From Nioella aestuarii (lineage in GTDB: Bacteria > Pseudomonadota > Alphaproteobacteria > Rhodobacterales > Rhodobacteraceae): 64,000 bases of DNA. Positions 59,233 to 64,000 of the stretch are shown piece by piece. Position 1 is the stretch's first letter. Each line of letters begins with the position of its first letter. A model generated the notes under the pieces. That model worked only from the letters and a program-made list of their open reading frames with translations, was not told the origin of the DNA and searched no databases. The DNA lies in the NCBI RefSeq assembly GCF_050896395.1, contig NZ_JBPBBA010000018.1:1-64000 (forward strand). Reading direction: 5' to 3'. The translations under genes and the position numbers were made by a program.

Positions 59233-60656
59233 AGCTCTCCTGTCTGGTCCTTTTTCCACAATCTGTCCGGCAGGGCGGGTCTTGCGATCCACTTTCCGCT
59301 GCCCGGCACCCCACTGAAGACCCCGTCACTGACGAGCGTTCGGCCCCGAAGGATCACACGCTCTGGCCAGCCCTTGACGGTTCGGCCCTGCCAAGGATTG
59401 TAGCCAACATTGTCATGTAGATCATCTGCGCCATAGGTGACGGTCCGGTCCGGATCCCAAATCACCAGATCGGCGTCCATTCCGTGCGAAATAGCCCCTT
59501 TGCCCGGCAATCCGTAGATGCGTGCCGGGGCTGTCGATGTAACCTCTGCGAAGGCTTCGGCCCCGCCCTGCCCGTTCGAAACCATGGCATCGAACATCAA
59601 GGGCAGCCGCGTTTCCAGACCGGGAAGGCCATTTGCAATCTGATGAAAGCCCGGGTTTGCCCCCGCGGAAAGCTTGCCAGTCTTGTCAAAGCGATAGGGC
59701 GCATGATCGGACGACACGAGACTCACGACCCCCTCTTCTATCGCCGACCACAAAGCCGCCTGATCATCCACCGTCCGCTGCGGCGGAGAGCACATCCACT
59801 TGGCCCCCTCCAGTGCAGGCTTGGCCAGCACATCTTCGGTCATGAACAGATAGTGGGGGCAGGTTTCGGCCCAGACCGGAGCGCCCCTCTCGCGTGCCAG
59901 GCGGATCGCGTCGGCGCCTTCCCTTGTCGAGATATGAAACAGCATCACCGGCTGATTAAGGTACTCGGCAAAGCGGCATATACGTTCGACCGCCTCGATC
60001 TCGGCCATCCTCGGGCGGGACCTTGCATGGTCACGCGGGGTTGTTTGACCCGCTTCGATCAGCGCATCGCGCGCCTGGGAAATGATCGCGTCATTCTCGG
60101 CATGTACACAGACAAGCGCCCCGTGCTGTCGCGCCATCGTGAGAACCCGCAGAATTTCAGCATCGGCCAGTTGAATATTATAGGTCGTAAAGACCTTGAG
60201 CGACCGGTGCCCTGCTGCGATCAGCGTTTCAAAGTCGCGGTCGAACCCCGGCACCGCAAGATCCGTCAGCGTCAGGTGAAAGGCATGGTCGATCATGGCC
60301 CCACGCGCCGCGCGCGCCGAATAGTCAGCCACAGTTTCTGCCAGCGATTGACCCGCCGCCTGGGCCGCAAATGATATGACTGTGGTGGTCCCCCCGATGG
60401 CCGCAGACCGGGTCGCGGTTTCGAACGTGTCTGCGTTCCACTGGCCCATGCCAGACATCTGTTCAATATGGGCATGCGGATCAACCCCGCCCGGCATGAT
60501 CCAGCGACCACTGGCGTCGATCTCCTCCACGGCTTGTGAAACCGGCGCGCCAATGGACGAAATGATCCCGCCAGCTACGCTGATATCGCCCTCGACAATG
60601 CCCTCTGGCGTCACCACGCGGCCGCCCCGTATCACCAGATCCGGTTTGTCGGTCAT
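59229..60656 (-). CDS. Hydantoinase/dihydropyrimidinase-type amidohydrolase
   Basis: A 475-residue cyclic amidohydrolase. The binuclear metal site is complete: His61 and His63 (DPHAHIEQ), carboxylated Lys154 (RSLKVFTTYN), His185, His241 and Asp317 (SSDHAPYRF). These enzymes open hydantoin, dihydropyrimidine or allantoin-like rings. AAGGGG before ATG 60656 fixes the start; the longer frame is not supported. It is the first gene of the hydantoinase-VOC-racemase-DapA run. No N-carbamoyl hydrolase is adjacent, so the ring-opened product must be handled by another protein. Confidence 0.9.
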   Translation of the reverse strand: MTDKPDLVIRGGRVVTPEGIVEGDISVAGGIISSIGAPVSQAVEEIDASGRWIMPGGVDPHAHIEQMSGMGQWNADTFETATRSAAIGGTTTVISFAAQAAGQSLAETVADYSARAARGAMIDHAFHLTLTDLAVPGFDRDFETLIAAGHRSLKVFTTYNIQLADAEILRVLTMARQHGALVCVHAENDAIISQARDALIEAGQTTPRDHARSRPRMAEIEAVERICRFAEYLNQPVMLFHISTREGADAIRLARERGAPVWAETCPHYLFMTEDVLAKPALEGAKWMCSPPQRTVDDQAALWSAIEEGVVSLVSSDHAPYRFDKTGKLSAGANPGFHQIANGLPGLETRLPLMFDAMVSNGQGGAEAFAEVTSTAPARIYGLPGKGAISHGMDADLVIWDPDRTVTYGADDLHDNVGYNPWQGRTVKGWPERVILRGRTLVSDGVFSGVPGSGKWIARPALPDRLWKKDQTGEL

Positions 60657-60829
60657 ATCATTGCCCCTTCGCTTTACGTCAGCGTCAGCACAGCTTGCCG
60701 CCATTTCACCAGTATGCAAGGGCTGATCCCGCTGGCGATGGACTTGCCAGCGATCACGATACTTGTCGGCAATCCCTGCAGGGGCGGGCCTGCCACCGTG
60801 CCACAGCATGGCAGCGTGATCCCCCGTGC

Positions 60830-61705
60830 CTAGATACGAGCGACGCGCCAATCGGGGACGATCCCGGAACGGGCTTCATAGGAAAGCGTATCTTCTCCGG
60901 CGAAAAGTCCGTCGGCAGTGACCAGCACACTGCACCAGCCCTGCGCTGCCGCCCCCAGGATATCTGTGTGCAGGGTATCGCCACACATCGCTATCCGCTC
61001 AGGCAGAATTCCGGGCAACGTCACGCGCACCAGGTCGTAGACATCCGGAAAGGGTTTGCCAAAAAAGCGGATATCACCTCCGGGCAGGGATTGCGCGTAG
61101 TGGCCCGGTTCCAATGTCAGGCCGGTTTCGCGTGGTGCGACCAGATCGGCATTGCCGATCAGCACCGTCCGGCTACGACGGGCCAGACTGGCTTGCAGCA
61201 AGGCCTGACGCCGGTCGGTCCAGTCGCTGGTTGACAGGAACAGGAACCCCTCGGCCCGGTCATAATCATCTGGGGCATCTTCCAGCCGGATGGCCGGGTA
61301 TGCCAGATCCGTCAGAGTGTCTTCCGGCGCGGCAATCACACCCCATAGCCTGTCGTCCACGGCCTGCAATGTTGCATCGCGGCTGGTGACCAGTTCCTCC
61401 TCGGTCAGCGGGAAGCCAAGCCGTTCGAACTTGGCGAAAGCTGCCGCACGGTCATAGCTTGCAGCATTCGACAGCACCCGGATCAGCTTGCCCGCAGCGC
61501 GAAGTTCCCTGACCCGCTCGGACGCACCGGGAATTGGACAATCACCCACATTCAGCACCCCGAAGGCATCGAAGACGAAGGCATCCACCTGATCGGCCAT
61601 GTCCATAAGAGAGCTGAGAGACTGTCCAGCACCCGGTCCGGGCATGGCTGGCAATAGGGTGCGGATGGCCTCGTAAGCGTCGAATGAGTCGGCGGTTGTC
61701 TTCAT
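60830..61705 (-). CDS. HAD-superfamily class IIA hydrolase-like protein
   Basis: A 291-residue HAD protein of the NagD-like class IIA type. Motif I is FDAFGVLNVG, with the nucleophile Asp kept but Phe in place of the second Asp used by phosphatases as acid/base. GKPFPDVYD and CGDTLHTDI (later motifs) are intact. It may be a phosphatase with a shifted mechanism or a different hydrolase. AAGG upstream of ATG 61705 supports the start. It is 170 bases upstream of the hydantoinase on the same strand and may belong to its operon. Confidence 0.8.
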   Translation of the reverse strand: MKTTADSFDAYEAIRTLLPAMPGPGAGQSLSSLMDMADQVDAFVFDAFGVLNVGDCPIPGASERVRELRAAGKLIRVLSNAASYDRAAAFAKFERLGFPLTEEELVTSRDATLQAVDDRLWGVIAAPEDTLTDLAYPAIRLEDAPDDYDRAEGFLFLSTSDWTDRRQALLQASLARRSRTVLIGNADLVAPRETGLTLEPGHYAQSLPGGDIRFFGKPFPDVYDLVRVTLPGILPERIAMCGDTLHTDILGAAAQGWCSVLVTADGLFAGEDTLSYEARSGIVPDWRVARI

Positions 61706-61957
61706 AGTGGTCCTTTTCCGCAGCCAGATGCAGCTTTCCCCTGCCCTGCGCGCAGTTAGGTTGTCCACGCCACGAGGGTCAAGCAGAGCGCACCCGAGAT
61801 GTGCAACCGACGCAAGAGAAACGGACAGGCAAGGGCCCCGACGCGCATCCGTGTGTCGCTTCGTTAATTGCGGTCCGAAACGGTTGCCGGTTCCAAACCT
61901 TTCGCAAACCAGCTTAGATAAGCCCGATGAAACGCCGGAACAGGCAGGAATGATCCC

Positions 61958-62581
61958 GTGGCAAAGTTGAAGCAAAACCCGCACCGGCAGACGGATGAGC
62001 GCGAAAAAGTACTAGAGGTCGCGATCGGCCGCGAGGTGCGCGGCTTTCGTCAGCAACAGGGCATGACGGTGGCAGAGCTTGCCGGGCTGACGGGGCTGTC
62101 CATCGGGATGCTGTCGAAGATTGAGAACGGCAATACCTCGCCCTCTCTGACGACCCTGCAAACGCTGGCCCATGCGCTGTCAGTGCCGCTGACCGCGTTT
62201 TTCCGGGGGTTTGAGGAACACCGCGAAGCCGTCCACACCAAGGCCGGCAAAGGCGTAGAGATTGCGCGCGAAGGCACCCGTGCGGGGCATCAGTACAACC
62301 TGCTAGGCCATATCGGTGCCAATGCCAGCGGGGTGATCGTAGAACCCTATCTGATCACACTCACTGAGGAATCGGATGTCTTTCCGACCTTCCAGCATGG
62401 CGGGATCGAGACCATTTACATGCTGGAAGGCGAAGTGATGTATCGCCACAATGACGAACTCTATCACCTTTGCCCGGGCGATACGCTCCACTTCGATGCC
62501 GATGCGCCGCACGGTCCCGAAATACTCAAGCGCCTGCCTGCACGCTATTTGTCGATAATTGCGTATCCGCAAACCGCCTAG
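61958..62581 (+). CDS. XRE-family regulator with cupin domain
   Basis: A 207-residue regulator: a Cro/C1-type helix-turn-helix at about residues 24-80 (MTVAELAGLTGLSIGMLSKIENG) and a C-terminal cupin (130-200) with HGGIETIYMLEGEVMYRHND. It starts at GTG 61958 with AGGA upstream. It diverges from the HAD gene and lies 230 bases before glxB, so it could control either side. In related genomes this type of regulator precedes glxBCD-like genes, which favours the latter. Confidence 0.85.
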   Translation: MAKLKQNPHRQTDEREKVLEVAIGREVRGFRQQQGMTVAELAGLTGLSIGMLSKIENGNTSPSLTTLQTLAHALSVPLTAFFRGFEEHREAVHTKAGKGVEIAREGTRAGHQYNLLGHIGANASGVIVEPYLITLTEESDVFPTFQHGGIETIYMLEGEVMYRHNDELYHLCPGDTLHFDADAPHGPEILKRLPARYLSIIAYPQTA

Positions 62582-62630
62582 CGGGGCGACCACCTGATTC
62601 CTGCCTGTTGGACGGCGCACGCTTTTTTAC

Positions 62631-62649
62631 TGCGCATATTAGATGCGCA
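62631..62649. promoter_or_regulatory. Palindrome between the XRE-cupin gene and glxB
   Basis: TGCGCAT-ATTAG-ATGCGCA, perfect 7-base arms, about 160 bases before glxB. It could be an operator for the XRE-cupin regulator or a weak terminator of its gene. Confidence 0.5.
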
Positions 62650-62810
62650 GGTGTGCTCTCTGCCGCTAAATCTGACGGCAAAGGTGTTTCAATACCGAAA
62701 TTTGATGGAAAAAATTGCCCCTTGTGAAAATTTTTTTCCTAAGGGTTCATATACAAGCCAACTGCTGCTAGCCTATCGACCGGACCACTCTTTGAAAGGG
62801 AAATGCACAG

Positions 62811-63704
62811 ATGTGCGGGATCGTTGGACTGTTCCTGAAGGACAAGGCGCTGGAGCCCCAGCTCGGCGCACTTCTGACAGAAATGTTGATCACCATGACC
62901 GACCGGGGCCCGGACAGCGCCGGGATCGCCATTTACGGCGCCTCTGGCAACCGGGCCAAGCTGACGGTGCAGTCGGACAATCCGGAACAGGATTTCGCAA
63001 CGCTAGCTGCTGAGCTGGAAGAAGCGCTTGGGACCCCCGTCATCCTGCGCACGAACGACACTCATGCCGTTCTGGAACTGCCAGCCGATCAGGTCGAGAC
63101 CGCGCGCGCCGCAATCGCCAAGCGCCCGGGCCGTATCCGGGTGATGAGTGATGGCGACGTGATCGAGATCTACAAGGAGGTCGGCCTGCCCCGCGAGGTG
63201 GCGGCCCGGTTCAACTTGCCCGCCATGTCCGGCACCCACGGGATTGGACATACGCGCATGGCCACCGAAAGCGCGGTTACAACCGAGGGCGCGCATCCCT
63301 TCTCCACCGGGCCGGATCAGTGCCTTGTCCACAATGGATCGTTGTCGAACCACAACAGCCTGCGTAGGAAACTGCGGCGCGAAGGCGTTCGGATCGAAAG
63401 CGAGAATGACACCGAAGTCGGCGCCGCCTACCTGACCTGGAAAATGCAGAACGGTGCGACTCTGGGCGAAGCCCTGGAAGCCTCGCTGACCGATCTGGAC
63501 GGGTTCTTCACCTTTGTCGTGGGCACCAAGGAAGGCTTCGGCGTGGTCCGTGACCCCATTGCCTGCAAGCCCGCAGTCATGGCCGAAACCGATCAATACG
63601 TGGCCTTCGGCAGCGAATACCGCGCGCTGGTGAACCTTCCGGGCATCGACGCCGCCCGGGTCTGGGAGCCCGAGCCCGCCACCGTCTATTTCTGGAGCCA
63701 TTGA
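62811..63704 (+). CDS. glxB: Class II glutamine amidotransferase GlxB (MgsA-type)
   Basis: A 297-residue N-terminal-nucleophile amidotransferase with Cys2 as the expected nucleophile (MCGIVG). GHTRMATES and VHNGSLSNHNSLRR form the glutamine site, and the length fits GlxB/MgsA rather than full glutamate synthase. It releases ammonia from glutamine for a synthase built with GlxC and GlxD, such as N-methylglutamate synthase. GAAAGGGAAA precedes ATG 62811. glxC starts 1 base after its stop. Confidence 0.9.
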   Translation: MCGIVGLFLKDKALEPQLGALLTEMLITMTDRGPDSAGIAIYGASGNRAKLTVQSDNPEQDFATLAAELEEALGTPVILRTNDTHAVLELPADQVETARAAIAKRPGRIRVMSDGDVIEIYKEVGLPREVAARFNLPAMSGTHGIGHTRMATESAVTTEGAHPFSTGPDQCLVHNGSLSNHNSLRRKLRREGVRIESENDTEVGAAYLTWKMQNGATLGEALEASLTDLDGFFTFVVGTKEGFGVVRDPIACKPAVMAETDQYVAFGSEYRALVNLPGIDAARVWEPEPATVYFWSH

Positions 63705-63705
63705 G

Positions 63706-64000
63706 ATGAGCCAGATCGACCTAGCAACCACCTCGCTGCGCGAGTTGAACGAAACCCTTCAGGCGCAGAAAGGCGGCGACAACCAGACCACTTGGGAAAT
63801 CTTGAACCCCCGTGGCAGCCACGCGCTGGCCGTGGGGCTGGACGCACCCATAGAAGTGACCGTGAAGGGCCATACCGGGTACTATTGTGCGGGCATGAAC
63901 CAGCAGGCAACCGTGCATGTCCAGGGCTCTGTCGGGCCGGGCGTGGCCGAAAACATGATGTCAGGTTCGGTGATCGTCGAGGGCGACGCCAGCCAATATG
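63706..64000 (+). CDS. glxC: GlxC-type glutamate synthase domain protein, partial
   Basis: The first 98 residues of a protein that continues past the window end. The opening SQIDLATTSLRELNETLQ is followed by the beta-helix (GXGXG-like) pattern YYCAGMNQQATVHVQGSVGP, as in the C-terminal domain of glutamate synthase and in GlxC/MgsB. It is coupled to glxB. The rest of the operon (GlxD-like flavoprotein and a glutamine-synthetase-like enzyme) is expected beyond the edge. Confidence 0.85.
   Translation, partial: MSQIDLATTSLRELNETLQAQKGGDNQTTWEILNPRGSHALAVGLDAPIEVTVKGHTGYYCAGMNQQATVHVQGSVGPGVAENMMSGSVIVEGDASQY

Noticed and set aside
1..64000. CRISPR arrays, rRNA genes, complete prophage
   Set aside because: No regularly spaced direct repeats, no rRNA-like stretch and no phage structural genes were seen; mobile content is limited to remnants at the two tRNA regions.

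Overview
The window looks like a chromosomal segment of a denitrifying alphaproteobacterium of the Rhodobacteraceae (Roseobacter group). The basis is a high-GC, Rhodobacter-like coding style, FNR-type boxes in front of nitrate-respiration genes, a complete taurine dissimilation locus of the Tpa/Xsc/TauR type, and the alphaproteobacterial housekeeping order murA - DUF2948 - hisD - UPF0262 - phosphatase - infA - maf - RNase E/G - yacG. The exact genus cannot be read from the sequence.

Region 1 (1-13.5 kb) is anaerobic nitrate respiration. A Crp/Fnr-type regulator (NarR-like) diverges from narK1-narK2-narGHJI. A parvulin-type isomerase, a beta-carbonic anhydrase and a DUF2478 protein follow in the same direction. 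FNR-type boxes lie at the regulator start and upstream of narK1. A strong hairpin separates the transporter genes from narG.

Region 2 (13.5-23 kb) is accessory. It holds a metal-homeostasis module (DmeR-like repressor, MFS exporter with a His-rich tail, His-rich exported protein, HupE-like permease, membrane-anchored periplasmic protein), an unannotated 52-residue membrane peptide divergent from a BTAD/TolB/TPR regulator, and a LysR regulator divergent from an Asp/Glu-type racemase. Degenerate interspersed repeats, a remnant possibly derived from a type III restriction protein, and tRNA-Phe complete it.

Region 3 (23-32 kb) is taurine catabolism: xsc, tauR, tpa and tauABC. TauABC imports taurine, Tpa converts it to sulfoacetaldehyde, and Xsc cleaves that to acetyl phosphate and sulfite. 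Direct repeats resembling TauR operators precede tauA. TauC carries an unusual periplasmic insertion.

Region 4 (32-45.4 kb) is the murA-to-yacG housekeeping block on the minus strand. It is kept in order but interrupted by a P450, a nitrilase-type hydrolase, DUF4242/HxlR, GNAT and NTF2-like genes, a CapA-like gene and an FNR-box-preceded cytochrome c. A small basic protein gene precedes murA.

Region 5 (45.3-48.2 kb) is a decayed island at tRNA-Thr: the C-terminal half of a serine recombinase cut by a truncated IS3-family element, two small hypothetical genes, a truncated nasT and a tyrosine-integrase scrap.

Region 6 (48.2-61.7 kb) is a large catabolic locus that I cannot match to a described pathway. 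It has an aldo-keto reductase fused to a RidA domain, a GntR/FCD regulator, a TIGR04076 protein, a second aldo-keto reductase lacking the catalytic His, a five-gene Liv-type ABC importer and an aspartate-dehydrogenase-like protein. Convergent to these are a hydantoinase-type amidohydrolase, a VOC protein, a hydantoin-racemase-like protein, an atypical DapA-family lyase and a HAD protein. It is the best candidate here for an undescribed system.

Region 7 (61.9-64 kb) has an XRE-cupin regulator and the start of a glxBC operon (N-methylglutamate-synthase type), cut by the window end.
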